DNA from: Streptomyces sp. SID486
Lineage (GTDB): Bacteria > Actinomycetota > Actinomycetes > Streptomycetales > Streptomycetaceae
Assembly: GCF_009865385.1 (NCBI RefSeq)
Contig: NZ_WWJT01000779.1
Location: forward strand, 1 to 34,886
Length of the DNA: 34,886 nt
Direction of reading: 5' to 3'
Shown here: one piece after another, positions 7,016-15,510 of the stretch
Position numbering within the stretch: the first letter of the stretch is position 1
Layout: each line of letters opens with the position of its first letter
The notes under the pieces: model-generated
What the model saw: only the letters and a program-made list of their open reading frames with translations
What the model was told of the DNA's origin: nothing
The model's database searches: none
Translations under genes and position numbers: made by a program

Positions 7016-7177
7016 TCCCAAGGCCGAGGTCGAGAAGTAGCCTCAAGGCCGAGGTGGAGCGATGGCCTCGCGGGCCGAGGTGGAGCAGCAGCCTCGCGGG
7101 CCGAGGTGGAAAAGTAGCCTCGAGGTCGAGGTGGAGCGCTGTCCCCGAGGCCGAGGTGGATGAGTGACAGCCTCAAG
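6998..7177 (+). repeat. seven degenerate 25-28 bp repeats copied from the 3' end of the SRPBCC gene
   Basis: Units begin at 6998, 7023, 7048, 7074, 7100, 7125 and 7150. Each starts G(C/T)CGAGGT(C/G)GA and most end in CCTC(A/G)AG or CCTCGCGG. The first unit includes the gene's stop codon (GAGAAGTAG). Unit 2 repeats the first 18 bases exactly, including that stop. The array is contiguous with no spacers and reads as a post-duplication decay series. Function unknown; replication slippage is the simplest origin. Confidence 0.85.
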
Positions 7178-7333
7178 AGCCCGTCGGTGACAGGGCGTTG
7201 ACGTCCCGTTGACCCCTTCACCGGTTCGGGTGGATGTCCGCCCCGGAACGGGTCGCACCGTAACTCGCCGCAGTTGTTCGCAGTTGTCGCCTTACGCGGG
7301 AAATGTGAACAGGCGCGACGAGGGGAGCGGTTC
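7178..7333 (+). promoter_or_regulatory. upstream region of the MFS gene with phased direct repeat
   Basis: Nothing coding is seen here. CGCAGTTGT occurs at 7269-7277 and again at 7279-7287, one helical turn apart, about 50-65 nt before the GTG start at 7334. This is a possible binding site for an activator or repressor of the exporter gene. TTGAC occurs twice near 7200-7215 as possible -35 elements, without a clear -10 partner. Confidence 0.4.
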
Positions 7334-9781
7334 GTGGGCGGGACGACTCTGGTGGAGCACGAGCCGGTCGTGGCACCGGCGGCGGGCGAGGAGACGGCCA
7401 CCGCACCACCGCCGCCCCCCGGGCCGGCCGGTGAACTCGGGCCCCGCCGGGTCCGGTTGGTCTTCGTCGGGCTGATGCTGGCGCTGCTGCTGGCCGCCCT
7501 GGACCAGATGATCGTCGCCACCGCCCTGCCGAAGGTGGTCGGCGAACTGCACGGCCTGGACAAGATGTCCTGGGCGATCACCGCCTATCTGCTCACCTCC
7601 ACCATCGGCCTGCCCCTGTACGGCAAACTCGGCGACCTGGTCGGCCGCAAGGGCGTCTTCCAGTTCGCCATCGCCGTCTTCGTCGTCGGCTCCGCGCTCG
7701 CCGGCCGGGCCGGGACCATGGACCAGCTGATCGCCTACCGAGCGGTCCAGGGCGTCGGCGCGGGCGGACTCATGATCGGCGTGCAGGCGATCATCGCCGA
7801 CATCGTGCCGCCCCGGGAACGCGGCCGCTACATGGGCCTCATCGGCGCCGCGTTCGGCCTCGCCTCCGTCGCCGGCCCGCTGCTCGGCGGCTACTTCACC
7901 GACCACCTCTCCTGGCGCTGGTGCTTCTACATCAACGTCCCCTTCGGCCTGGTCACGCTGGCCGTCATCAGCGTCGTGCTGAAGCTGCCCAGGCCGCGCA
8001 CGCGCGCCCGGCTCGACGTCCCCGGCGCGCTGCTGCTCGCCGCCGCCTCCACCTGCCTGGTCCTGCTCACCAGCTGGGGCGGCACCGAATACGCCTGGGA
8101 CTCCCGGCAGATCCTCGGCCTCGGCGCCGGAGCCCTGCTCGCCACCGTCCTCTTCCTGGTCGCCGAGCGCTTCGCCGCCGAACCCCTCATCCCGCTGCGG
8201 CTGTTCCGCGACTCCGTCTTCACCATCAGCGGACTGGTCGGCCTGGTGATCGGCGTCGCCCTGTTCGGCGCCGCCAGCTATCTGCCCACCTTCCTGCAGA
8301 TGGTCGACGGGGCCAGCGCCACCGAGTCCGGGCTGCTCATGCTGCCCATGATGGCCGGGATCGTCGGCGCCTCGATCATCGGCGGCCAGCTCATCAGCCA
8401 CACCGGCCGCTACCGGATCTACCCCGTGCTCGGCGGCGCCGTCTCCACCGCCGGCATGTGGCTGCTGTCCCGGCTGGAGACCGACACACCCCGGTGGCAG
8501 TACAGCATCTGGATGGCCGTACTGGGCGCCGGCATCGGCCTGGTGATGCCCGTGCTGGTCCTCGCCGTGCAGAACTCGGTGCGCCCCGCCGACCTCGGCA
8601 GCGCCACCAGCGCCAACAACTACTTCCGGCAGATCGGCGGCAGCGTCGGAGCCGCGGTCTTCGGCACCCTCTTCGCCGACCGGCTCGCCGACGCCCTGCG
8701 CGAGGAACTGCCCCCGCGCGCCGGCACCGGGCTGCCCGACGCCGACTCCCTCACCCCGCAGCTCGTCCACGCGCTGCCCCCGGCCCTGCGCGACGCCTAC
8801 ATCCGCGCCTACGCCGACGCGATGCCCCGGATCTTCCTCTACCTCGTCCCGGTGCTCGCCCTCGGCCTGCTCATCGCCTTCTTCCTCAAGGAGAAACCGC
8901 TGGTGTCCCACAACGCCCCCGCCACCGACCAGGAGACCGCGCCGGTGAACGTCCCCATCCCGCAGGCCCGCATCCAGCCCGCGGCCGGGGGCACTCCCGC
9001 CCCGCCGCGGTCGTCCTACGCCGCCGGTGTCCCCGTCTGCGGCACGGTGCAGCACCCCGACGGCACCGTGGTGCCCCGCGCGGCACTCACCCTCATCGAC
9101 GTCGCCGGGCAGCAGATCGGCCGGGGTGCCAGCGGCGACGACGGGCGGTACGCGCTCAGCACGCCCGGCGCCGGTGCCTACGTGCTGATCGCCGCCGCCG
9201 GCGGCCACCAGCCGCAGGCCGTCTCCGTCACCGTAGGGGAGCGCCCCGTCGAACTCGACGTGGTCCTCGGCGGCGCCGGCCGCCTCGCCGGCAGCGTGCT
9301 CACCGCCGACGGCAGCCCCGTCCGGGACGCCATCGTCACCCTCACCAACGTGCACGGCGAGGTCGTCTCCGCCACCCGCAGCGGCCGCGAGGGCGGCTAC
9401 GTCATCACGGAGCTGGTCGCCGGCGAGTACACCCTCGCCGCCAGCGCACCCGCCTTCCGGCCCGCCGCGCTCCCGGTCAGCGTGCAGGCGTCCCGGGAGA
9501 CCCGCCAGGACGTCGAACTCGCGGGCGGCGCCGTGCTCAAGGGCACCGTGCGGGCCAGCGGCGGCCGGGCCGTGGAGGACGCCCGGGTGACCCTGCTCGA
9601 CGCCGCGGGCAACGTCGTCGACACCCTCACCACCGGAGCCGACGGAACGTTCCGGTTCGTCGATCTCTCCTCCGGCGAGTACACCGTCATCGCCGCGGGC
9701 TACCCGCCGGTGGCCACGGTGCTGCAGGTCGCGGGCGGTGGCCGCACCGAACGGGATCTCCAGCTGGGACACGAGGACTGA
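7334..9781 (+). CDS. DHA2-type MFS exporter with three C-terminal carboxypeptidase-regulatory-like domains
   Basis: This 815-residue protein joins a multidrug exporter of the major facilitator superfamily to a soluble tail. The membrane part spans about residues 40-530 and looks like 14 helices. It carries motif D1 ([11 protein letters not shown], 56-66), motif A ([11 protein letters not shown], 97-107) and motif C (AGPLLGG), the usual set of proton-driven drug exporters. After a Pro-rich linker come three tandem beta-sandwich repeats of about 80 residues (from about 565), each with a GxV...DG..V..A.VTL..A pattern, as in carboxypeptidase regulatory-like (CarboxypepD_reg) domains. The GTG at 7334 has AGGGGAG 6 nt upstream. 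The substrate is unknown. Extra domains of this kind are unusual for a transporter but recur in Streptomyces. Confidence 0.92.
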   Translation: MGGTTLVEHEPVVAPAAGEETATAPPPPPGPAGELGPRRVRLVFVGLMLALLLAALDQMIVATALPKVVGELHGLDKMSWAITAYLLTSTIGLPLYGKLGDLVGRKGVFQFAIAVFVVGSALAGRAGTMDQLIAYRAVQGVGAGGLMIGVQAIIADIVPPRERGRYMGLIGAAFGLASVAGPLLGGYFTDHLSWRWCFYINVPFGLVTLAVISVVLKLPRPRTRARLDVPGALLLAAASTCLVLLTSWGGTEYAWDSRQILGLGAGALLATVLFLVAERFAAEPLIPLRLFRDSVFTISGLVGLVIGVALFGAASYLPTFLQMVDGASATESGLLMLPMMAGIVGASIIGGQLISHTGRYRIYPVLGGAVSTAGMWLLSRLETDTPRWQYSIWMAVLGAGIGLVMPVLVLAVQNSVRPADLGSATSANNYFRQIGGSVGAAVFGTLFADRLADALREELPPRAGTGLPDADSLTPQLVHALPPALRDAYIRAYADAMPRIFLYLVPVLALGLLIAFFLKEKPLVSHNAPATDQETAPVNVPIPQARIQPAAGGTPAPPRSSYAAGVPVCGTVQHPDGTVVPRAALTLIDVAGQQIGRGASGDDGRYALSTPGAGAYVLIAAAGGHQPQAVSVTVGERPVELDVVLGGAGRLAGSVLTADGSPVRDAIVTLTNVHGEVVSATRSGREGGYVITELVAGEYTLAASAPAFRPAALPVSVQASRETRQDVELAGGAVLKGTVRASGGRAVEDARVTLLDAAGNVVDTLTTGADGTFRFVDLSSGEYTVIAAGYPPVATVLQVAGGGRTERDLQLGHED

Positions 9782-9808
9782 TCCCCGGCCGGGGCACGGG
9801 ACCGCCGG

Positions 9809-9837
9809 GGCGCACGCGGCGCGCCGGGCCGTGCGCC
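9809..9837 (+). terminator. hairpin after the MFS gene, probable terminator
   Basis: GGCGCACG (9809-9816) pairs with CGTGCGCC (9830-9837) across a 13-nt loop, 28 nt after the stop codon. A 12-bp palindrome CCCCGGCCGGGG (9783-9794) precedes it. No T-run follows, as is common for Streptomyces terminators. Confidence 0.45.
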
Positions 9838-9957
9838 GGTGGCATCCGGTGACGCCAATTCCGGGATTGCCACACATCGCGACCGGGCGCCGCCGTACCG
9901 TAGTGGCGGGCGGCACAGATCGTTTGCGGACAGCCGTGGGGAGAGAGGGCCTGGGCC

Positions 9958-12474
9958 ATGGACCGTGGCAGCGAGCGGGACACACCTCCCGGGCGCGGCA
10001 TCGGCGACACCGCCGCGGGCCGGATTCCGCTGGCCGTGGTCGTCGTCGACCGCGCCGGCGCGGTGTCCCACTGGAGCAGCGGCGCACGACGGCTGTTCGG
10101 CGTGGACCGGGAGGACGCCGTCGGCCGTCCCGCGGCGGACCTGTTGCCGGTCTCCGGCGCCCTTCCCGACGACCCGCACGCGCACGACCCGCACGACCTG
10201 CACGCCCACGACGCACACGCGCACGACCTGCACGCCCACGACCCGCAGGACCGGCTCGCGTTCGACGCGCACGGCGCGTACGACGGGTCCGGCCCTGGCC
10301 TCGAGTCCTCGCTCGGCGGGCACACCGGCTACGCCACGGCCGGCCGCGCCCGCCTCCGCCCGCCCCGGCAGGCACCCGACGCCGAGCGGCTCGACGTGCT
10401 GTGGTGGGCCTACCCGCTGGTCGGCCCGGGTCCCTCCCGGCTGCTCGTGCTCGCCGCCGACGCCACCCGGCTGCGCGACGAACGCGGCTACGACGACGAG
10501 ACGGCCGAACGCATCTCGCCCGGCTTCGCCCGCCACACCGAGCTGCCCGCCTCCGAGGACCTCGAACAGCGGCTGCCCGACATCCTGCCCAACATGGGCC
10601 CCGGCCTGAGCGCCCGCATCGTCGCGCAGGTCCTCGAACTCGGTTATCCGGTGCTGGAGTTCAGCCAGTTCGAGCGGGTGCCGGTCACACCGTACTGGGG
10701 CGTGCCGCGCCGCCCGGGGCGCGTCCGCGCCGACGCCGTCGTCCCGCGGGACCCCGCCGCCGCCCTGCTCCCGGCCGGCGCCGAACTGGACCTGGAGTAC
10801 GCCGCCGTCCGCGAACGGCTGGAGTTCCTCAACGAGGTCAGCTCCCGCATCGGCTCCTCCCTGGACCTCGGCGAGACCATCCGCGAGGTCACCAGCGCCG
10901 CCGTGCCCCGGTTCGCGGACTTCGCCGGCACCCACCTGCGGGCGGCGGTGCTGGCGGGCGAGGGCTTCCCGGACGGCCCGCCGGACGCCCACACCGTGAT
11001 GTTCCGCGTGTGGGTCGAGCACAACGACGAACCCGGCCGCTGGGACGACACCGTGCCGGTCGGCGAGTCCTTCGCCTTCCCCGAGCACACCCCGTTCTAC
11101 AAGTGCATGGTCACCGGTGAACCGGTCGTCGTGCCGCAGGTCACCGACGAGCTGAACGAGCGCATCTCCGGCGAGTTCGAGAAACGCGACCTCCGGCCGC
11201 TCATCGGCGGCCGGTCCCTGCTGATCGTCCCGCTCAAGGCACGCAACGTCGTCCTCGGCTTCATGGTGCTCATGCGCCGCCCCGACCGCCCGCAGTTCGA
11301 CGACATGGACCGCACCACCGGCGCCGAACTCGCCGCCCGGGCGGGCCTCGTGCTCGACAACGCCCGTATGTACACCTACCAGGAGAACGTCGCCGACACC
11401 CTCCAGGACAGCATGCTGCCGCAGGTCAGCCCGCGGATGGCCGGCTGTGACATCGCCACCCGCTACCTGCCCGGCACGCGGCTCGGCCGGATCGGCGGCG
11501 ACTGGTTCGACACCATCAAGCTCCCCGGCTCCCGCACCGCCCTGGTGGTCGGCGACGTCATGGGCCACGGCCTGAACTCGGCCGCGATGATGGGCCAGTT
11601 GCGCACCGCCGTACAGACCATGGCGGCCATGGAGACGCCGCCCGCCCAGCTGCTGCGCAACCTGGACGACCTGGCCCGCCGGCTCGGCGACAACTACCTC
11701 GCCACCTGTCTGTACGCGGTCTACGACCCCATCCGCGGCGAGCTGACCCTGGCCAACGCCGGCCACATCCCGCCCGTGCTGGTCCGCGCCGCGGACGGCG
11801 GCAGCCAACTCATCGACCTGCCCACCGGCGCCCCGATAGGGGTCGGCGGCGTCCCCTTCGAAGCCACCCGCGTCAAGGTCGCGCCCGGCGACCGGCTGGT
11901 GCTGTGCACCGACGGCCTGGTGGAGGTGCGCGGCTCCGACATCGGCGAGGGCCTGGCCGCGCTCTGCGAGTCCGCCGCACACCCCGCGGCCTCGATGGAC
12001 GACGCCTGCGACACCATCATCCGCGCCCTGAACACCCACGGCGGACGCAAGGACGACGTCGCCCTGCTCATGGCCCGGCTCAACGGCATCCCCGACGAAC
12101 ACGTCGCGGAGTGGCGGCTGGACGCCGATCCGCGCGAGGTGGGCCGGGCCCGCCGCCTGGTCCGCGAACAGCTCCTGGACTGGGGCCTGCCGCAGACGGT
12201 GGAGACGGCCGAACTGCTGGTCAGCGAGGTCGTCACCAACGCCGTCCGGCACACCGGGGCCGACCGGATCGGCCTGCGGGTCGTCCGGACCGACGCGCTG
12301 CTGTTCGAGGTCACCGACGACGAGCCCGCCCTGCCCGCCATGATCACCGCCGGTCCCGACGACGAGTCCGGCCGCGGCCTGCGTGTGGTCAGCCGGCTGG
12401 CCCGGGAGTGGGGCGCCAGTGCCACCGGGCACCGCAAGACCGTCTGGTTCGAACAGATCATCCACAACAAGTGA
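9958..12474 (+). CDS. PAS-GAF-SpoIIE phosphatase-HATPase signalling protein
   Basis: This 838-residue cytoplasmic regulator begins with a PAS domain (about 22-160, IPLAVVVVDRAGAVSHWSSG). A GAF domain follows (about 280-460), then a PPM/SpoIIE serine phosphatase (about 475-690) with GGDWFD near 513 and GDVMGHGLNSAAM near 531. It ends in an RsbW-like histidine-kinase-type ATPase (about 715-835) with an N-box SEVVTNAVRHT near 755 and SGRGLRVV near 803. Proteins of this kind usually dephosphorylate and phosphorylate anti-sigma-factor antagonists, controlling an alternative sigma factor; the ATPase may be an anti-sigma kinase. An insert in the PAS region at 72-98 consists of His/Asp repeats. The start has GGGGAGAGAGG upstream. 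A possible -10, TACCGT, lies at 9896-9901. Confidence 0.92.
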   Translation: MDRGSERDTPPGRGIGDTAAGRIPLAVVVVDRAGAVSHWSSGARRLFGVDREDAVGRPAADLLPVSGALPDDPHAHDPHDLHAHDAHAHDLHAHDPQDRLAFDAHGAYDGSGPGLESSLGGHTGYATAGRARLRPPRQAPDAERLDVLWWAYPLVGPGPSRLLVLAADATRLRDERGYDDETAERISPGFARHTELPASEDLEQRLPDILPNMGPGLSARIVAQVLELGYPVLEFSQFERVPVTPYWGVPRRPGRVRADAVVPRDPAAALLPAGAELDLEYAAVRERLEFLNEVSSRIGSSLDLGETIREVTSAAVPRFADFAGTHLRAAVLAGEGFPDGPPDAHTVMFRVWVEHNDEPGRWDDTVPVGESFAFPEHTPFYKCMVTGEPVVVPQVTDELNERISGEFEKRDLRPLIGGRSLLIVPLKARNVVLGFMVLMRRPDRPQFDDMDRTTGAELAARAGLVLDNARMYTYQENVADTLQDSMLPQVSPRMAGCDIATRYLPGTRLGRIGGDWFDTIKLPGSRTALVVGDVMGHGLNSAAMMGQLRTAVQTMAAMETPPAQLLRNLDDLARRLGDNYLATCLYAVYDPIRGELTLANAGHIPPVLVRAADGGSQLIDLPTGAPIGVGGVPFEATRVKVAPGDRLVLCTDGLVEVRGSDIGEGLAALCESAAHPAASMDDACDTIIRALNTHGGRKDDVALLMARLNGIPDEHVAEWRLDADPREVGRARRLVREQLLDWGLPQTVETAELLVSEVVTNAVRHTGADRIGLRVVRTDALLFEVTDDEPALPAMITAGPDDESGRGLRVVSRLAREWGASATGHRKTVWFEQIIHNK
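10171..10251 (+). repeat. His-Asp repeat-coding tract inside the PAS domain
   Basis: Residues 72-98 of the signalling protein contain nine histidines alternating with Asp, Ala, Pro and Leu (HAHD, PHD and LHAHD units). At DNA level GACCTGCACGCCCACGAC occurs twice. The tract looks like a microsatellite-type expansion that stayed in frame. The spacing of His and Asp would suit binding of Zn, Ni, Co or Cu. Confidence 0.8.
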
Positions 12475-12524
12475 ACTCAGGCGCGCGGCTCTTGCCCCGC
12501 CGCCGCTCCCCGCGATATCCCGAT

Positions 12525-12541
12525 CACGGAACCCAACCGTG
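12525..12541 (+). promoter_or_regulatory. small hairpin touching the ribosome binding site
   Basis: CACGG (12525-12529) and CCGTG (12537-12541) pair around a 7-nt loop. The second arm ends on the first G of the GGGGAG ribosome binding site of the methyltransferase gene. This could modulate its translation or be chance. Confidence 0.3.
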
Positions 12542-12551
12542 GGGAGATCGT

Positions 12552-13271
12552 ATGAACGTCTCGGACAAGTACCGCAGCAACTGGGAGAGTTTCTGGGGGG
12601 AGACCCCCGACGGCCACGGAGAGGCGATCTGGGACTCCGATCCCTCCCTCGGCGCCGCACCGCACAGCGAACTGCTCCTGCCCTACGCCGACCCGGAGCG
12701 CACGATCGTCGACCTCGGCTGCGGCAACGGCACCCAGACCCGTTTCCTGGCCACCAGATTCGCCCGCGCCGTCGGCGTCGACCTCTCGCACGCCGCCGTC
12801 GAGCACGCCCGCCGGGCCTCGAAGGGCGACGCCGTCGAGTTCGAGCAGCTCGACCTCACCGACACCCACGCCGTACACGCCCTCCACGAGCGGCTCGGCG
12901 ACGCCAACGTCTACATGCGGGCCGTCATCCACCAGAGCGAACCCCACGCCCGCCCCGCGGTGGCCGCAGCCGTCGCCGGGATCATAGGCAGCGAGGGCCG
13001 TGCCTTCGTGGTCGAACTGACCTCGGCCTCCCGGGACGTCCTCCGGAACGCCGCGTCCGCGCCGGGTGGGCCGGGACCCAAACTCCAGCGCGTCTTCCAC
13101 CACGGGCTCAAGCCCGCCGACGCCGCCGACGGCGAGATCCCGCGCCTGCTCTCCGAGGCCGGCCTCACCGTCCTGGCCGACGGAGCGACGACCCTGCCGC
13201 AGACCGAGTACCTCGCGGACGGCACCCGCATCGAGCTGCCGGCCCGCTGGTTCGTCCTCGCGGGAGCCTGA
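12552..13271 (+). CDS. class I SAM-dependent methyltransferase
   Basis: This 239-residue protein has the Rossmann-like methyltransferase fold. Motif I is IVDLGCGNGTQTRFL (about 51-65), followed by RAVGVDLSHAAVEHARR for the acidic ribose-binding strand and VEFEQLDLTD for the adenine-binding one. The N-terminus, YRSNWESFWGETPDG, is typical of small-molecule methyltransferases. The substrate is unknown. The ATG at 12552 has GGGGAG 5 nt upstream. It lies 77 bp after the phosphatase gene on the same strand and may be co-transcribed; a GC-rich hairpin follows it. Confidence 0.85.
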   Translation: MNVSDKYRSNWESFWGETPDGHGEAIWDSDPSLGAAPHSELLLPYADPERTIVDLGCGNGTQTRFLATRFARAVGVDLSHAAVEHARRASKGDAVEFEQLDLTDTHAVHALHERLGDANVYMRAVIHQSEPHARPAVAAAVAGIIGSEGRAFVVELTSASRDVLRNAASAPGGPGPKLQRVFHHGLKPADAADGEIPRLLSEAGLTVLADGATTLPQTEYLADGTRIELPARWFVLAGA

Positions 13272-13289
13272 CCTCCCGCGCCGGCCCGC

Positions 13290-13314
13290 GCCGGCCCGCG
13301 CCGGGCGGGCCGGC
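13290..13314 (+). terminator. GC-rich hairpin, probable terminator before the peptidase operon
   Basis: GCCGGCCCG (13290-13298) and CGGGCCGGC (13306-13314) form 9-bp perfect arms around a 7-nt loop, 19 nt after the methyltransferase stop. Three near copies of CGCGCCGGCCCG precede it. No T-run is present. Confidence 0.5.
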
Positions 13315-13350
13315 CGTGCCGGGGTCGTAGCCTGTCCGCCGCTCGGCGCG

Positions 13351-13356
13351 TAACGT
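13351..13356 (+). promoter_or_regulatory. -10 hexamer TAACGT upstream of the peptidase operon
   Basis: TAACGT fits TANNNT and ends 8 nt before the ATG at 13365; no Shine-Dalgarno site is visible. The operon's mRNA is probably leaderless. TAGCCT at 13327-13332 is an alternative -10. Confidence 0.45.
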
Positions 13357-13364
13357 GACGCAGC

Positions 13365-14198
13365 ATGAAGATCCTCATCAGTGCCGACATGGAGGGGGCC
13401 ACGGGCGTCACCTGGCCCGCCGACGTGCTGCCGGGGACTCCGCAGTGGGAGCGCTGCCGCTCGATGTTCACCTCCGACGTGAACGCCGCCGTCGAGGGGT
13501 TCTTCGACGGCGGCGCCGAGCGGGTACTGGTCAACGAGGCCCACTGGACCATGCGCAACCTGCTCCTGGAGCGGCTCGACGAACGGGTGGAGATGCTCAC
13601 CGGGCGGCACAAGGCGCTGTCCATGGTGGAGGGCGTCCAGCACGGTGACGTCGACGGCGTCGCGTTCGTCGGCTACCACGCGGGAGCCGGCATGGAGGGC
13701 GTCCTCGCCCACACCTACCTCGCCAACCAGATCACCGGGGTGTGGCTGGACGACGTACGCGCCAGCGAGGGTCTGCTCAACGCCCGTGTCGTCGCCGAGT
13801 ACGGAGTCCCGGTCGTCCTCGTCACCGGCGACGACGTGGCCTGCGAGGACGCCCTCGGCTACGCCCCCGAGGCACTGAAGGTCGCCGTCAAGGACCACGT
13901 GTCGCGGTACGCCGCGGTGTGCCGTACACCGGCCCGGACGGCCGCGGACATCCGCGCGGCGGCCGCGGACGCGGCACGGCTGGCGGTCCGGCACGCACCG
14001 GTGCGGGGCGGACCGTTCACCGTCGCGGTCGAGTTCGACGCCGAGCACCTGGCGCAGGCCGCCACCGTCGTCCCCGGTGTGGTCCGCACCGGTGAGCGGA
14101 AGGTGGCGTACACGAGCGCCACCATGTACGAGGGGATCAGGACGTTCAAGGCGGTCACCACGATCGTCTCTGCCGCCGTGGAGGAGCAGTATGGCTGA
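13365..14198 (+). CDS. M55-family D-aminopeptidase (DppA-like)
   Basis: This 277-residue protein belongs to peptidase family M55, zinc D-aminopeptidases that release N-terminal D-amino acids from short peptides, as Bacillus DppA does. All zinc-ligand positions appear present: Asp8 and Glu10 (SADMEG), His60 (VNEAHW), His105 (VGYHAGAGM) and Glu135 (RASEG). The length matches the family (about 270). It has no signal peptide, so it acts in the cytoplasm. It is the first gene of a four-peptidase operon and overlaps the next gene by 8 nt, implying translational coupling. In this setting its likely substrates are D-Ala-containing cell-wall peptides or D-amino-acid dipeptides taken up from outside. 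Confidence 0.92.
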   Translation: MKILISADMEGATGVTWPADVLPGTPQWERCRSMFTSDVNAAVEGFFDGGAERVLVNEAHWTMRNLLLERLDERVEMLTGRHKALSMVEGVQHGDVDGVAFVGYHAGAGMEGVLAHTYLANQITGVWLDDVRASEGLLNARVVAEYGVPVVLVTGDDVACEDALGYAPEALKVAVKDHVSRYAAVCRTPARTAADIRAAAADAARLAVRHAPVRGGPFTVAVEFDAEHLAQAATVVPGVVRTGERKVAYTSATMYEGIRTFKAVTTIVSAAVEEQYG

Positions 14199-15495
14199 CC
14201 AGCTGGCCCTGGACGAGGTGGTGGAGTTCACCTCCGGCCTGATCCGTATCGACACCGCCAACCGGGGCGGCGGCGACTGCCGGGAGCGCCCCGCCGCCGA
14301 GTACGCCGCCGAGCGGCTGGCCGGGGCGGGCCTGGAACCCCTGCTGCTGGAACGCGCCCCGGGCCGCACCAACGTGGTGGCCCGGATCGCGGGCACCGAC
14401 CCGTCCGCCGACGCGCTGCTGGTCCACGGCCACCTCGACGTGGTGCCGGCCGAGGCCGCCGACTGGCGCGTGCACCCGTTCTCCGGAGAGGTCCGCGACG
14501 GTGTGGTGTGGGGCCGCGGCGCCGTCGACATGAAGAACATGGACGCGATGATCCTCGCGGTGATCCGGTCCTGGGCCCGGCAGGGCGTACGGCCCCGCCG
14601 TGACCTCGTCATCGCGTTCACCGCGGACGAGGAGGCCAGCGCCGAGGACGGCTCCGGCTTCCTCACCGACCGGCACCCCGAACTCTTCGAGGGCTGCACG
14701 GAGGGCATCGGCGAGTCCGGGGCGTTCACCTTCCACGACGGCTCCGGCCGCGAGATCTACCCGATCGGGGCGGGGGAGCGGGGCACCGCCTGGCTGAAGC
14801 TCAGCGCGCGCGGCCGGGCCGGGCACGGCTCCAAGGTGAACCGGGAGAACGCGGTGACCCGGCTCGCCGCCGCCGTCACCCGCATCGGCGAGCACCGGTG
14901 GCCGCCGCGCCTCACCCCGACGGTCCGGGCCGCCCTCGACGCCCTCGCCGCCCTGTACGGCATCGACGCCGGCACCACCGACGTGGACACGCTGCTGGAG
15001 AAGCTCGGCCCGGCCGCCCGGCTGGTCGAGGCGACCGTGCGCAACAGCGCCAACCCGACCATGCTGGACGCCGGTTACAAGGTCAACGTCGTTCCCGGGG
15101 AGGCGGTCGCCCACGTGGACGGGCGCTTCCTGACCGGCACCGAGGAGGAGTTCGCCGCCACGCTGGACCAGCTGACGGGGCCGGACGTGCGCTGGGAGTT
15201 CGCGCACCGCGAGGTGGCCCTCCAGGCGCCGGTGGACGCGCCGCTGTTCGCCCGGATGCGCACCGCGGTGCAGGAGTTCGCACCGGAGGGGCACGTGGTG
15301 CCGTACTGCATGTCCGGCGGCACGGACGCCAAGCAGTTCTCCCGCCTCGGCATCACCGGCTACGGGTTCTCCCCGCTGAAGCTGCCCGCCGGCCTCGACC
15401 ACCAGGCACTGTTCCACGGCGTGGACGAGCGCGTGCCCGTCACGGCGCTGCACTTCGGGGTCCGTGTCCTGGACCGCTTCCTGCGGACGGCCTAG
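14191..15495 (+). CDS. M20/M25/M40-family metallopeptidase
   Basis: This 434-residue protein is a di-zinc exopeptidase or amidohydrolase of clan MH. HGHLDVVP gives His81 and catalytic Asp83, GRGAVDMKN gives bridging Asp113, and TADEEAS gives general base Glu147 with ligand Glu148. The last metal ligand is the His in LDHQALFHGVDE near the C-terminus. A dimerisation domain interrupts the catalytic domain as usual. The family cleaves dipeptides, N-acyl amino acids or C-terminal residues; the exact substrate cannot be told. The ATG at 14191 has GGAG 6 nt upstream and overlaps the M55 gene by 8 nt. It is cytoplasmic. Confidence 0.92.
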   Translation: MADQLALDEVVEFTSGLIRIDTANRGGGDCRERPAAEYAAERLAGAGLEPLLLERAPGRTNVVARIAGTDPSADALLVHGHLDVVPAEAADWRVHPFSGEVRDGVVWGRGAVDMKNMDAMILAVIRSWARQGVRPRRDLVIAFTADEEASAEDGSGFLTDRHPELFEGCTEGIGESGAFTFHDGSGREIYPIGAGERGTAWLKLSARGRAGHGSKVNRENAVTRLAAAVTRIGEHRWPPRLTPTVRAALDALAALYGIDAGTTDVDTLLEKLGPAARLVEATVRNSANPTMLDAGYKVNVVPGEAVAHVDGRFLTGTEEEFAATLDQLTGPDVRWEFAHREVALQAPVDAPLFARMRTAVQEFAPEGHVVPYCMSGGTDAKQFSRLGITGYGFSPLKLPAGLDHQALFHGVDERVPVTALHFGVRVLDRFLRTA

Positions 15496-15510
15496 GCGGT
15501 GGGGGACGAG

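Noticed and set aside
7292..10375. 1027-codon open frame on the minus strand across the MFS gene
   Set aside because: Composition is Gly/Asp/Glu/Val with no domain, and it spans two plus-strand genes with clear families.
9700..12660. 986-codon open frame on the minus strand across the SpoIIE-type gene
   Set aside because: Shadow of the plus-strand regulator; no motifs, and it crosses gene boundaries.
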